Positions 18,364-27,274 of a stretch of DNA of 64,000 nucleotides are shown here, piece after piece (within the stretch, counting starts at the first letter, position 1; each line of letters begins with the position of its first letter). Under the pieces are notes generated by a model, which saw nothing but the letters and a program-made list of their open reading frames with translations, ran no database searches and was not told the DNA's origin. This DNA comes from Janthinobacterium sp. 61 (lineage in GTDB: Bacteria > Pseudomonadota > Gammaproteobacteria > Burkholderiales > Burkholderiaceae_D). A program made the translations under genes and the position numbers. The stretch lies in contig NZ_PJMQ01000001.1 in assembly GCF_002846335.1 (NCBI RefSeq), forward strand, positions 2,170,001-2,234,000, in the 5' to 3' direction.

Positions 18364-19472
18364 CGCCGCAGCGCGTATTCGACGAACTGCAGTGGCAGCG
18401 CGCCGTCGTCGGCAAGGGCCTTCAAGGCGGTGACGGCCAGCCATGGCGCACTCGTTTCCATCCTGGTATCGGCGCCGACGGCGATGAAGCGCCCGCGCAC
18501 GTGGCCGCCGATCTGCCCCGCGATGTGCTGCCCGTAGCCGGTGACGGCGATGACGGGTGCGGCACTGTCGCCGAGGCAACGCCGCACATGCGCCAGTCTT
18601 GGAGTGGCGCGCGGGTGATGCAGGTTCCACTGCTCCGCCGCCTGCGCATCGCGCGCCAGGCGCGTATAGCTGGGGCAACTCCACACTTGCGTGGCGATAT
18701 CCCAGTCTTCCTTCAGCAGGCGGGCGGCCTCGGCAACGACAGCCAGCATCCTTCCCGCGCCGCACAGCCGCACCCGGCATGATGCCGGACCCGGCGACGG
18801 CATGCGGTACATGCCCAGGCTGGCCGCTGCCGCATCGGCGGCCGACAAGGGCGCCGCCGCAGCACCCTCATTCGCATCTTCATCCGCACCTTCGTCATGG
18901 ATGGCCAGATAGTAATAGCCTGACTGCTGTTCCAGGTACAGCGTTTCCAGTGCCGAGCGCAGGATGGCGCGTACTTCCTCGCCCGTCGCCGGGTCGAACG
19001 GCGTGCAATTGTGCTGTGCGGCAAGCCAGGCGGGCAGCGCGGGCTGCACGCCTTTCGGCCAGCGCGAGGCTTGCGTTTCAGCATCGTTGCAGACGATGCC
19101 ACGCTCACCCGACTCGACCAGCAGCGCGCGCAGGGCCTGCAGCGTGGCGGGGCTGCACAGGTAGAGCAGCGGCTTTTCTGCCTGGGTCGCGGCAGGGCGA
19201 TAGCGCATAGCCCAGGCGCCCGCAGACGCTCCCACATCCCAAGAGTCGCCGTCCGGGCATGGCGGCGCCTGCGTACCCACGCTGCGCACCCGCGCCACCA
19301 CGGCGCCGCCCTGCTTCAGGCTGCCGGCCATGGCGCCCAGCGCGCGGCGCGGCGAAGCAGGTGGCAGCAGGAGTCCTGACGCTGGCGCCAGCGCGGCCAG
19401 GCAGGCATGGGCGACGTGGCCCGTTTCGCCGCCTGGCAGTGGCGGCTGGAAAAATGAAGGGGGTGTATGCAT
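18348..19472 (-). CDS. Stand-alone relative of the C-terminal half of pyruvate dehydrogenase E1
   Basis: This 374-residue protein aligns by eye with the second half of the neighbouring E1. GEEVRAILRSALETLYLEQQSGYYYLAI matches the E1 segment YELAVIIHDGMRRMFAEQEDIFYYIT. The block RVRLCGAGRMLAVVAEAARLLKEDW through WSCPSYTRLARDAQAAEQWNLHHP matches E1 VQLMGSGSILREVQAA through WSATSLTQVRRDGLAVERWNMLHP. The ThDP-binding domain (GDG...NCN) is absent, so it cannot be a normal decarboxylase. The frame is intact over 1.1 kb with a good ribosome site (ACAGGAG), which argues against a simple pseudogene. Two ATTGCA-N2-TGCAAT sites lie upstream, as at the E1/marR promoter. Possible roles are a regulatory or E2-binding partner of the full E1. 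None is proven. Confidence 0.72.
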   Translation of the reverse strand: MHTPPSFFQPPLPGGETGHVAHACLAALAPASGLLLPPASPRRALGAMAGSLKQGGAVVARVRSVGTQAPPCPDGDSWDVGASAGAWAMRYRPAATQAEKPLLYLCSPATLQALRALLVESGERGIVCNDAETQASRWPKGVQPALPAWLAAQHNCTPFDPATGEEVRAILRSALETLYLEQQSGYYYLAIHDEGADEDANEGAAAAPLSAADAAAASLGMYRMPSPGPASCRVRLCGAGRMLAVVAEAARLLKEDWDIATQVWSCPSYTRLARDAQAAEQWNLHHPRATPRLAHVRRCLGDSAAPVIAVTGYGQHIAGQIGGHVRGRFIAVGADTRMETSAPWLAVTALKALADDGALPLQFVEYALRRYALL

Positions 19473-19522
19473 GGCGGCTCCTGTCTCGGTTTCGCTTGCG
19501 CATGGCAGACATTGCCTATACG

Positions 19523-19551
19523 ATTGCAAATGCAATGATTGTAGTTGCAAT
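19523..19551. promoter_or_regulatory. Two ATTGCA-N2-TGCAAT operator-like sites upstream of the half-E1 gene
   Basis: ATTGCAAATGCAAT (19523-19536) is a perfect inverted repeat and ATTGTAGTTGCAAT (19538-19551) differs at one position. They start 51 bases upstream of the start codon and match the sites between the E1 and marR genes, pointing to shared control. Confidence 0.65.
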
Positions 19552-19610
19552 CCTTTGCGCGGACAAGGGACACACGAGCCAACCGAAATTCCTGCCTTCA
19601 AGGTGAAAAA

Positions 19611-19799
19611 ATGACGCTGAACAATCCTGAAACCGTGCGCATGGCCTATGCCGTGAAACTGACGAATGCGCAAGTCGAGGCGGCCAAGCGCCTGTATGCC
19701 GCGCATTTCGGCACCACGGACAACCCGCAGGCGCTGGCCGCCATCATCGCGGCGCTGGCACGCAATTACAGTTCCGCCGTAGCGGCGAACGTGCTGTAG
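19611..19799 (+). CDS. Small 62-residue protein, unknown
   Basis: It begins MTLNNPETVRMAYAVKLTNAQVEAAKRLY and has a helical, alanine-rich end (LAAIIAALARNYSSAVAANVL). AAGGTGAAAAA precedes the ATG at good spacing. Codon use fits the genome. The family is not recognised. It is divergent from the half-E1 gene, and the operator-like sites lie between them. Confidence 0.5.
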   Translation: MTLNNPETVRMAYAVKLTNAQVEAAKRLYAAHFGTTDNPQALAAIIAALARNYSSAVAANVL

Positions 19800-19820
19800 C
19801 GCACGACGCATGACGCGGGC

Positions 19821-19940
19821 AAAAAAAAGCCCGCTACGGGAGCGGGCTGAATCTAATTCCTGTGAGGAAGTAGAGGAGACAGGTGCAATGATGCCGCGTT
19901 GCAGCATAACAATCCAATTGCATGTTGTGATGATAGAAAT
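19821..19940 (-). ncRNA. anti-hemB-like small RNA, copy 2 of 5
   Basis: It has the same order on the minus strand as copy 1: TATTTCTATCAT start, hairpin 1, CTCCTC stretch, hairpin 2, and terminator stem AGCCCGCT/AGCGGGCT (19828-19848) with a T-run. It differs from copy 1 by one base in the terminator loop over about 120 bases, while the flanks differ. It lies 37 bases past the metE stop and can terminate that transcript. AT-rich TATAGG about eight bases before the element may be its -10 box. Confidence 0.75.
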
Positions 19941-19977
19941 AGCTATTCCCTATATCTGCCCTCTCCCCCTGCCTTCC

Positions 19978-22266
19978 TCAGGCGACGTTGTCGCCGCGCA
20001 AGGTTTTTGCCGCCGCCACCATGTTCGCCAGCGCGGGAATGACTTCTTTCCAGCCACGCGTCTTCAGGCCGCAATCGGGGTTGACCCACAGGCGATGCGC
20101 GGGGATGCGTTCGGCTGCCTTGCGCATCAGCTTGACCATCTGTTGCTGGCTCGGAATGTTGGGCGAGTGAATGTCGTAGACGCCAGGGCCGATTTCGTTC
20201 GGATACTTGAAATCATCGAAGGCGTCCAGCAATTCCATGTCGGAGCGTGAGGTTTCTATCGTGATGACGTCCGCATCCATGTCGGCGATTTGCGCGATGA
20301 TGTCGTTGAATTCCGAATAGCACATGTGCGTGTGGATTTGCGTTTCGTCAGCCACGCCATTGGCCGTGATGCGGAACGATTCCACGGCCCAGCGCAGGTA
20401 CTCGGCCCACTGCGATTTACGCAGCGGCAAGCCTTCACGCAGTGCCGCTTCGTCGATCTGGATCACGCGGATCCCGGCCTGTTCCAGGTCCCGCACTTCG
20501 GCGCGGATGGCCAGCGCCAGCTGGTAGCACGATACGGAACGGGGTTGGTCGTCGCGCACGAAAGACCAGTTCAGCATGGTGACAGGCCCCGTCAGCATGC
20601 CTTTCATCGGTTTGTCCGTCAGCGACTGGGCGTAGGTGCTCCACTCGACCGTCATCGCACGGGGGCGGCTGATGTCACCGAACAAGATGGGTGGTTTCAC
20701 GCAGCGCGAACCGTACGATTGCACCCAGCCGAACTGGCTGAAGGCGTAGCCGTCGAGTTGTTCGCCGAAATACTCGACCATGTCATTGCGTTCCGCTTCG
20801 CCGTGCACGAACACGTCCAGGCCCAGGGTTTCCTGTTCCCTCACGCAATGGGCGATTTCCGCCTGCATCCGTTTTTTGTAGCTGGCGTCGTCCAGCTGGC
20901 CGCTGCGGAACTGGCTACGCGCCTGGCGGATTTCCGCCGTCTGCGGGAAGGAACCGATGGTTGTCGTCGGATACAGCGGCAGTTGCAGCAACGCGCCTTG
21001 CTTGGCGGCACGCACGGCATAGTCACTGGCGCGCTGGCCCAAGGTCGCATCGATGCGGGCAACCGCCGCTTTCACCTCCGGATTGTGCACGCGGCTCGAC
21101 TGGCGACGCGCTTGCACGGCCGCATGGTTGGCGTCCAGCGCCGCTTGCACAAAGGCGCGGCCATGGTTCAGTGCGCCGGCGATGGTGTGCACTTCATCGA
21201 GCTTTTGGCGGGCAAAGGCCAGCCAGGAACGGATATCGGCATCGAGCTTTTGCTCACTGTTCAGGTCGACGGGTACGTGCAGCAGCGAGCACGACGGGGC
21301 GATCCACAGGCGCGACTGCAGGCTGCGGTGCACGGGTTCAAGCCATGCCAGCACTGCGTTCAAGTCCGTCTTCCAGATATTGCGGCCGTTCACCACGCCC
21401 AGGGACAGCACGCTGGTGGCGGGCAATTGGGTGATGACTTGCTCGACTTCATCGCGGGCGCTGATGGCGTCAAGGTGCAAGCCTTGGACTGGCAATTTGC
21501 ACGCCAGTTCCAGGTTCTCTTGCAGCTTGCCAAAATACGAGGCCAGCAGCAGTTTGACGTGATTGACCTTGCTCAATGCGTCATAGGCCGTGACCAGCGC
21601 CTGCTGCCAGGCGCTGTCGAGTTCCGTGACGAGTATCGGTTCGTCGATCTGCACCCATTCCACGCCTTGGGCGGCCAATTCCTGCAGCAGTTGCACGTAG
21701 ACGGGCAGCAAGCCTTGCAGCAGCGCCAGTTTGTCGGAGTCATCCTTGGCCTTGCCCAGCCACAGGTAGGTAACGGGGCCGATCAGCACGGGCTTGGCTT
21801 TCACACCCAGCTGGCGCGCCTGCGCCAGTTGCAGCAGCAGGCGGCTGCTGTCGAGCTTGAATTGCGTGTCGGCAGCGAATTCCGGCACGATGTAGTGATA
21901 ATTCGTGTCGAACCATTTCGTCATTTCACCGGCATGCACACAACTGCAATCGCTGTCGCTGGCCGAGCGGCCACGGGCCACGCGGAAATAATTATCGATC
22001 GCCGCACCGCCCAGATTGCGCACGCGCTGTGGCAAGTTCCCCAGGGTAAAGCTCAGGTCCAGCACCTGGTCATAGAAGGAAAAGTCACCGACGGGCGCCA
22101 GGTCCAGCGCGCTCTGGTCTTGCCAGTGGCGCTGGCGCAATGCGGCGCCATGGCCTTCCAGCGCTTCCAGGCTGCTTTGGCCCTTCCAGTAATCTTCCAG
22201 GGCGAATTTCAATTCGCGTTTGGCGCCGATGCGCGGGTAGCCCAAATTATGTGTCGTGACGGTCAT
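19978..22266 (-). CDS. metE: Cobalamin-independent methionine synthase
   Basis: The 762-residue cytosolic enzyme transfers a methyl group from 5-methyltetrahydropteroyl-triglutamate to homocysteine. The N-terminal half starts [21 protein letters not shown]. The catalytic C-terminal barrel has [58 protein letters not shown] (zinc His and Cys) and the final [11 protein letters not shown] (zinc Cys). The length is normal. A LysR activator gene normally sits divergently beside metE; here only its first codons may survive. The upstream region contains several TTCA/TGAA half-sites (TTCATGTGAA near 22360) of the kind MetR-type proteins bind. Small-RNA copy 2 follows the gene. Confidence 0.97.
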   Translation of the reverse strand: MTVTTHNLGYPRIGAKRELKFALEDYWKGQSSLEALEGHGAALRQRHWQDQSALDLAPVGDFSFYDQVLDLSFTLGNLPQRVRNLGGAAIDNYFRVARGRSASDSDCSCVHAGEMTKWFDTNYHYIVPEFAADTQFKLDSSRLLLQLAQARQLGVKAKPVLIGPVTYLWLGKAKDDSDKLALLQGLLPVYVQLLQELAAQGVEWVQIDEPILVTELDSAWQQALVTAYDALSKVNHVKLLLASYFGKLQENLELACKLPVQGLHLDAISARDEVEQVITQLPATSVLSLGVVNGRNIWKTDLNAVLAWLEPVHRSLQSRLWIAPSCSLLHVPVDLNSEQKLDADIRSWLAFARQKLDEVHTIAGALNHGRAFVQAALDANHAAVQARRQSSRVHNPEVKAAVARIDATLGQRASDYAVRAAKQGALLQLPLYPTTTIGSFPQTAEIRQARSQFRSGQLDDASYKKRMQAEIAHCVREQETLGLDVFVHGEAERNDMVEYFGEQLDGYAFSQFGWVQSYGSRCVKPPILFGDISRPRAMTVEWSTYAQSLTDKPMKGMLTGPVTMLNWSFVRDDQPRSVSCYQLALAIRAEVRDLEQAGIRVIQIDEAALREGLPLRKSQWAEYLRWAVESFRITANGVADETQIHTHMCYSEFNDIIAQIADMDADVITIETSRSDMELLDAFDDFKYPNEIGPGVYDIHSPNIPSQQQMVKLMRKAAERIPAHRLWVNPDCGLKTRGWKEVIPALANMVAAAKTLRGDNVA

Positions 22267-22371
22267 GGTGGTAATGCCTCCTCGTGAAGTATGGAGACAT
22301 CATAAAGGCTTCTATCCATGAAAAATAATGGTAAAACTTCATGCATTCATGATTGATATTCATGTGAACTC

Positions 22372-22425
22372 ATGCTCGAACGCATTCACCTGGCCGTGCT
22401 GCGCGAAGTCGACCGCCTCGTTCGC
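22372..22425 (+). pseudogene. Possible 5' remnant of a metR-like LysR regulator gene
   Basis: Divergent from metE, a plus-strand frame begins MLERIHLAVLREVDRL. From memory, this matches the N-terminus of LysR-type regulators that sit divergently next to metE, where the next residues would be the helix-turn-helix GSLTAAA. Instead it runs into VRRACRPVPRPRRQ and then the terminator of small-RNA copy 3. The rest of a 300-residue regulator is missing between here and the alanine aminotransferase. A deletion joining the first ~16 codons to downstream DNA would explain this. Confidence 0.5.
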
Positions 22426-22463
22426 CGAGCGTGCCGGCCGGTACCAAGGCCAAGACGACAGGC

Positions 22464-22584
22464 AAAAAAAAGCCCGCTGCGGGAGCGGGCTGAATCTATT
22501 TCCTTGGAGGAAGATAGAGGAGACAGATGCATGATGCCGCGTTGCAGCATATAAAACCACTTTATATTCGTGATGTCAGAAATA
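22464..22584 (-). ncRNA. anti-hemB-like small RNA, copy 3 of 5
   Basis: Minus-strand order is GTATTTCTGACAT, an AATATAAAGTGG segment, hairpin 1, the CTCCTC stretch, hairpin 2 (CTATCTTCC...GGAAATAG with one bulge) and terminator stem AGCCCGCT/AGCGGGCT (22471-22491) plus T-run. Its 5' third matches copy 4 better than copies 1, 2 and 5, so there are two subtypes. A possible -10 box TAATAT lies just upstream. It follows the alanine aminotransferase gene by 47 bases. Confidence 0.75.
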
Positions 22585-22631
22585 CGCAGCAGTGATATTA
22601 GGGGCAACACATCATTCTATGCGGCAACTTT

Positions 22632-23849
22632 TTACGCTGCTGTTTCCGTTTTCCCGTCGCCGGAACGCAACATATTCTTGATGCCGCGTAATGCTTGCCG
22701 CACCCTGGCTTCGTTTTCGATCAGGGCGAAGCGCACGTATTCGTCGCCGTATTCGCCGAAACCGATACCGGGCGAGACGCTCACCTTGGCTTTTTGCAGC
22801 AGCAGCTTGGCAAACTCGAGCGAACCCAGGTGGCGGTAAGCTTCCGGGATATGCGCCCAGATATACATCGAGGCCTTCGGCTTTTCTACCATCCAGCCCG
22901 CTTCATGCAAGCCTTTCACCAGCACGTCGCGGCGACGCTGGTACTGGGCGCAAATTTCCGTCACGCAGCTTTGATCGCCTTCCAGTGCGGCGATCGCCGC
23001 CACCTGCACGGGCGTAAAACTGCCGTAGTCGTGATAGCTCTTGATGCGCGCCAGGGCCGACACCAGTTCCGCGTTGCCCACCATGAAACCGATGCGCCAG
23101 CCCGCCATGTTGTAGCTTTTCGACATGGTAAAAAACTCCACTGCCACGTCGCGCGCACCGGGCACCTGCATGATGGATGGCGCCTTCCAGCCATCAAAAG
23201 TGATATCGGCATAGGCCAGGTCATGCACTACCAAAATATTGTGCTGCTTCGCCAGCGCGACGACCCGTTCAAAGAATTCCAGCTCCACGCATTGCGCGGT
23301 GGGGTTGGACGGGAAGCCCAACACCATCATCTTCGGTTTCGGGTAGCTTTCGCGGATGGCCCGTTCCAGTTCGGCAAAGAAATCCACGCCAGGGCCCATG
23401 CGCACGGAACGGATGTCGGCGCCTGCGATCACGGCGCCCCAGATGTGGATGGGGTAACTGGGATTGGGCACCAGCACCGTGTCGCCACGGTCGAGTGTCG
23501 CCAGCATCAAATGGGCCAGGCCCTCTTTCGAGCCGATGGTGACGATGGCTTCGCTGTCCGGGTCGATATCGACCTCGTAACGCTTCTTGTACCAATGTGC
23601 AATCGCGCGGCGCAGGCGCGGGATGCCCTTGGAGGCGGAATAGCCGTGCGTGTCGGGGCGTTTCACCGTTTCGACCAGCTTGTCCACGATGTGGGCCGGC
23701 GTGGCGCCATCGGGATTGCCCATCGACATGTCGATGATGTCCTCGCCACGGCGGCGTGCGGCCATCTTGAGCTCGGCAGTGATATTGAAAACGTAAGGGG
23801 GAAGACGATTGATGCGCGAAAAGCTGCGCGGAGCTTGGCTGTCGGTCAT
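22632..23849 (-). CDS. alaC: Alanine transaminase, AlaC-type class I aminotransferase
   Basis: The 405-residue PLP enzyme begins with [20 protein letters not shown], the hallmark N-terminus of the AlaC group. [50 protein letters not shown] and [14 protein letters not shown] follow. The PLP lysine lies in [13 protein letters not shown], and the substrate Arg region is [17 protein letters not shown]. It should interconvert pyruvate and alanine using glutamate. The start MTDSQAP was chosen at the family-like N-terminus; the ribosome site is weak (AGAGAT). It is a single gene followed by small-RNA copy 3. Confidence 0.93.
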   Translation of the reverse strand: MTDSQAPRSFSRINRLPPYVFNITAELKMAARRRGEDIIDMSMGNPDGATPAHIVDKLVETVKRPDTHGYSASKGIPRLRRAIAHWYKKRYEVDIDPDSEAIVTIGSKEGLAHLMLATLDRGDTVLVPNPSYPIHIWGAVIAGADIRSVRMGPGVDFFAELERAIRESYPKPKMMVLGFPSNPTAQCVELEFFERVVALAKQHNILVVHDLAYADITFDGWKAPSIMQVPGARDVAVEFFTMSKSYNMAGWRIGFMVGNAELVSALARIKSYHDYGSFTPVQVAAIAALEGDQSCVTEICAQYQRRRDVLVKGLHEAGWMVEKPKASMYIWAHIPEAYRHLGSLEFAKLLLQKAKVSVSPGIGFGEYGDEYVRFALIENEARVRQALRGIKNMLRSGDGKTETAA

Positions 23850-24161
23850 GATATCTCTATACGTAAGCGCCCGGATCCGTCCGAGCGACGTTGGCGCAAT
23901 GGGTGCGCCTGCAACGATACTAACCCGGTTTGTGCAGCACTGGCAAGGGTGCTGCAGAGCCGTTACAATGCAGGCAGATCGAAAATGAGCGCACCGGTTG
24001 GTAACCCGGTAAGTGCCTGGCGCAGTCCAGCATGCTCCCGCCCACGCGGACCCACGGCGCTGACCCTTGGCTGTTACACCAGCCGGGGAGGTGTTCTGGT
24101 TCGTGCATGTTTTTCGCCGCGCCATCCCTCCCCTGCTTTTTTTACTTTAGGAATGAGACGG
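23850..24161 (+). other. Gene-free stretch with promoter-like boxes and a hairpin-rich leader or small RNA
   Basis: TGGCAA (23941-23946), N17, TACAAT (23964-23969) gives a plausible promoter starting near 23976. The next 170 bases contain several hairpins: GCACCGG with CCGGTAAGTGC, CTGG...CCAG, CGCC...GGCG and GGCTG...CAGCC. At the end, GGGGAGG (near 24086) can pair with CCTCCCC (near 24130), directly before TGCTTTTTTT. This could be a structured leader or attenuator of the pentapeptide gene or a free small RNA. It lacks the SRP GGAAG tetraloop motif and the riboswitch consensus motifs I know. Confidence 0.4.
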
Positions 24162-24845
24162 ATGGCAACACACGACACTGCAGCAAGCAGCATGACCCTG
24201 GATCGCGCCGGCATCGAGCAGCAACTGGCGCAATCCGTGCACCATTTCATCGATTGCACCTTCGATGGCGAAGATTTGTCGCGCCTCGATCTGCAGGGCT
24301 GCACCTTCGAGCGCTGCACCTTTGCCGAAACCAGCTTGTTCGCCAGCAAACTGGCGCGCAGCACCTGGCGCCGCTGCCGCGCAGGCAGCGCCGATTTCGA
24401 ATCCGTGGACGCCGTCGATGCCACGTTCGAAGGCTGCGACCTGAACAACACGAAATGGCGGCGCGCCAAGCTGGCCTCGGTCACGTTCCGGGGCTGCAAG
24501 CTGACGGGCGCCTCGTTCGAGGAAGTGGCCCACCTGGGCCTCACCTTCGAAGACAGCCTGCTGGTGGGCGCCGACTTGCGCGGCTTCTCCTTCCGCAAGG
24601 CCATCTTGAAACAACTGGACTTTTCCGATGCCTACCTGGCAGGCTGCGACTTCCGCGACGCCGTCTTCGAAGGGGGCAGCTTGCGCAATGCCACCATCAA
24701 ACTGGCGAAGTTCCAGGGCGCCGACTTGCGCGGCGCCGACATCGACGGTTTCAAGCTGAGCGAAGCGTCCTTGCTGAAAGGCGCCGTCATCACGCATGCG
24801 CAGGCAGCCAACTTCATGCGCGCGCTCGATCTGGTGGTGATTTAA
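24162..24845 (+). CDS. Pentapeptide-repeat protein
   Basis: This 227-residue protein is built from five-residue repeats of the form A/C-(D/N/T/S)-(L/F)-X-X, for example LSRLDLQGCTFERCTFAETSLF, ADLRGFSFRKAILKQLDFSDAYLAGCDF and ADLRGADIDGFKL. This predicts a right-handed quadrilateral beta-helix over about residues 35-205. The N-terminal 30 residues are helical. Such proteins range from DNA mimics that protect gyrase to scaffolds; nothing here decides. An in-frame ATG three codons upstream is possible, but AGGA spacing favours this start. It follows the structured leader described above. Small-RNA copy 4 lies after the stop on the other strand. Confidence 0.88.
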   Translation: MATHDTAASSMTLDRAGIEQQLAQSVHHFIDCTFDGEDLSRLDLQGCTFERCTFAETSLFASKLARSTWRRCRAGSADFESVDAVDATFEGCDLNNTKWRRAKLASVTFRGCKLTGASFEEVAHLGLTFEDSLLVGADLRGFSFRKAILKQLDFSDAYLAGCDFRDAVFEGGSLRNATIKLAKFQGADLRGADIDGFKLSEASLLKGAVITHAQAANFMRALDLVVI

Positions 24846-24856
24846 TCTCAACAGGC

Positions 24857-24977
24857 AAAAAAAAAGCCCGCTGCGGGAGCGGGCTGAATCTATTTCCTTG
24901 GAGGAGATAGAGGAGACAAGTGCATCTTGCGGCATTGCGGCATATCACGCCACTTTATATTCATGATGATAGAAATA
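24857..24977 (-). ncRNA. anti-hemB-like small RNA, copy 4 of 5
   Basis: Minus-strand order is GTATTTCTATCATCATG, AATATAAAGTGG, hairpin 1, the CTCCTC stretch, hairpin 2 (CTATCTCC...GGAAATAG, 8 bp with a G-T pair) and terminator stem AGCCCGCT/AGCGGGCT (24865-24885) with nine T. A reasonable promoter precedes it: TTGAAG (complement of 25008-25013), N16, TTATCA (complement of 24986-24991). The start would fall at the element's edge. The promoter overlaps the end of the MFS gene, so the RNA could be made independently or from MFS read-through. Confidence 0.78.
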
Positions 24978-25009
24978 CCTGTCAGTGATAATGGGGCTGC
25001 ATCAGCGCT

Positions 25010-26224
25010 TCAAGCCGTACGGCGCGTGGCCAGCGGCAAAAATTCTGCCAGCCACACCAGCAAGGCCAGGCCCGGCAACGCCATGCCGGTCAGCAAGGTC
25101 GCTGGCCAGCCATAGCTGGCGTACACCCAGGCGCCGATGGCCGAACCGGCCGCGCCACCGGCAAAGAACAGCGCGAAATACAGGCCGTTCAGGCGGCCCC
25201 GCACTTCCGCGCCCAGGCTGAAGATGGCGCGCTGGCCCAGCACCAGATTCGCCGCCACACCCATGTCGAGCACGATGGAAGCGATGACCAGCAAAGCCAG
25301 CGCCACATGTTTTGATTCCGGTGCCAGCATCGGCAAGGCAAAGGCGACGATGCCCAGCACCAGTGCAGCGGCCGTGGCCGGCAAGGTATGGCCCGCATCG
25401 GCCAGGCGGCCGGCGATGGGCGAGGCAACGGCGCCTGCCATGCCCACCAGGGCAAAGATGGCGATGCCCGTTTGCGTCAGGCCGAACGCGGGGCTGGCCA
25501 GCACCAGCGGCGTGACGGTCCAGAACAGGCTGAAGGCGCCGAACAGGCCGGCATGATAGGCGGCGCGGCGGCGCAGCACGGGCGTGCCCAGCAGCAAATG
25601 CCACAGCGAAGCCATCAAGGCCGGATAGCGCATGTTCGAGACAGGCTGGCGCACGGGCAAGGCGCGGCGCAGGACTGCTGCCAGGGCCAGCATCAGTACG
25701 GCGGCGCCGCCGAACACCACGTGCCAGCTCGCATGGGCCGCCACCAGCGAGGCCACGGGTCGGGCCAGCATGATACCCAGCAACAAGCCGCTGACGACCT
25801 TGCCCACGGTTTGTCCCCGCGTCGCTTCCTGCGACAGGTGAGCGGCAAACGGTACGATCACTTGCGCCGCAACGGAACCGAGGCCAATGGCCAGCGCGGC
25901 AGCCAGGAATACCACGGCGCCCGTGGAGAGGGCCGCCACCACCAGGGCCGTGGCCGTCACCAGTAAGGCGGTGATGATCAGGCGGCGGTTTTCCAGCAAG
26001 TCGCCCAGGGGCACGACAAACAAAAGTCCTAGCGTATAGCCCACTTGCGTCAGGGTGACGATCAGCCCGGCCGCCTTGGCAGACAGGCCCGTCGAGGCGC
26101 TGATGGGCCCGACGAGGGTTTGCGCGTAATACAGATTGGCCACGATCAGGCCGGAAGCGATGGCCAGCAGCAGCACCATGGCTGGCGCAATGTCGTGGGG
26201 AGCAGAAGATGAGGCCTTGTTCAT
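25010..26224 (-). CDS. Major facilitator superfamily transporter (drug/arabinose efflux type)
   Basis: This 404-residue inner-membrane protein has twelve predicted hydrophobic spans. The MFS motif A between spans 2 and 3 reads VPLGDLLENRRLI, and its relative in the second half reads SPIAGRLADAG. The N-terminus is MNKASSSAPHDIAPAMVLLLAIASGLIVANLYYAQTL, a signature of the DHA-type efflux group often controlled by an adjacent LysR gene. GAGGAAACAAC precedes the ATG. A lysR gene is divergent 120 bases away and probably regulates it. The substrate is unknown. Confidence 0.9.
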   Translation of the reverse strand: MNKASSSAPHDIAPAMVLLLAIASGLIVANLYYAQTLVGPISASTGLSAKAAGLIVTLTQVGYTLGLLFVVPLGDLLENRRLIITALLVTATALVVAALSTGAVVFLAAALAIGLGSVAAQVIVPFAAHLSQEATRGQTVGKVVSGLLLGIMLARPVASLVAAHASWHVVFGGAAVLMLALAAVLRRALPVRQPVSNMRYPALMASLWHLLLGTPVLRRRAAYHAGLFGAFSLFWTVTPLVLASPAFGLTQTGIAIFALVGMAGAVASPIAGRLADAGHTLPATAAALVLGIVAFALPMLAPESKHVALALLVIASIVLDMGVAANLVLGQRAIFSLGAEVRGRLNGLYFALFFAGGAAGSAIGAWVYASYGWPATLLTGMALPGLALLVWLAEFLPLATRRTA

Positions 26225-26344
26225 GTTGTTTCCTCGGTTCGATAGGGATGTCGCCATTCTAGGCAAAACCGGGCCTCAGATAATTAGGGCATAATCCACT
26301 TACACCTTTCACATAAGATGAACAATTAAAACGAAAGCTATCCC

Positions 26345-27271
26345 TTGGACAAGATCAAGGCCATGCAGACCTTCGTGCGCATCGTCGAAGCCAACAGTTT
26401 TTCCAAGGCGGCCGAGACCTTGAATTTGCCGCGCGCCGCGCTGACGGCCACCCTGCAAAAGCTGGAAGCCTACCTGGGCACACAATTGCTGCAGCGGACC
26501 ACGCGCCGGTTGTCCCTGACGCCGGAAGGCGCCGAGTACTTTCACCACTGCATCGACATCCTGAAGGCCGTCGACATGGCGGAACTGGCATTCCGCGGCC
26601 CAGACGCGAAAAAACCGCGCGGCTTGCTGCGCATCAACCTGCCCAGTACGGTGGGTCGCCGTCTCGTCATACCGCATATCGCGCAATTCCACGCTGCCTA
26701 TCCGGACGTGCAATTGCAGCTGAGCCTGACGGACCGCCTGGTCGACCTGACGCAGGAAGGCATCGATTGCGCCTTGCGCGTGGGCACCTTGCAAGATTCC
26801 GCCTTCATCGGCAAACAGGTCGGCCTGATGCGCTTCGTCACGTGCGCCGCACCCGCCTACCTGGCACGGCACGGCACGCCGCAGACCCTGGCCGACCTGG
26901 CCGCGCATCAGGGCATCATGCATTACTCGGGCCGCACGGGTCGCGCCTTCGACTGGGATTTTTTTCAGGGAAATGAAGTGCAGCGCGTGCAGATGGCCGG
27001 CCCCATCGCCGTCAACGATGCCGACGCCAGCGTTGCCTGCGCCTTGCAGGGGCTGGGACTGGCGCAGGCCGCCGTATATCAGGTGCGCGAACACCTCGAC
27101 AGCGGCGCGCTGGTCGCCGTGCTGGCCGACCACCCGCCGACGCCCATGCCCATGTCGCTACTGACGCCGCAAGGGCGGCTGGCCACGCCCAAGCTGCAGG
27201 CGTTTGCCAGCTGGATCACGGCCCTGCTGGGTGCCCAGCCCGACGTGCAACTGCCCACGCACAAAATCTGA
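26345..27271 (+). CDS. LysR-family transcriptional regulator
   Basis: The 308-residue product has an N-terminal helix-turn-helix (MQTFVRIVEANSFSKAAETL, then LPRAALTATLQKLEAYLGTQLLQRTTRRLSLT) and a two-lobed effector domain (residues 90-300). A TTG start is chosen because family members begin MDKIKAMQTFVRIVE and the first ATG (six codons later) would shorten the helix. It is divergent from the MFS transporter gene and is its likely regulator. Small-RNA copy 5 begins four bases after its stop on the other strand. Confidence 0.92.
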   Translation: MDKIKAMQTFVRIVEANSFSKAAETLNLPRAALTATLQKLEAYLGTQLLQRTTRRLSLTPEGAEYFHHCIDILKAVDMAELAFRGPDAKKPRGLLRINLPSTVGRRLVIPHIAQFHAAYPDVQLQLSLTDRLVDLTQEGIDCALRVGTLQDSAFIGKQVGLMRFVTCAAPAYLARHGTPQTLADLAAHQGIMHYSGRTGRAFDWDFFQGNEVQRVQMAGPIAVNDADASVACALQGLGLAQAAVYQVREHLDSGALVAVLADHPPTPMPMSLLTPQGRLATPKLQAFASWITALLGAQPDVQLPTHKI

Positions 27272-27274
27272 GGC

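Noticed and set aside
22267..22371. SAM or cobalamin riboswitch upstream of metE
   Set aside because: The space is only about 100 bases and consists of TTCA/TGAA half-sites, fitting a protein operator rather than an aptamer.
23976..24146. SRP RNA, cobalamin, TPP or FMN riboswitch in the structured leader
   Set aside because: The SRP GGAAG loop and the conserved riboswitch boxes are absent. Kept only as an unnamed structured region.
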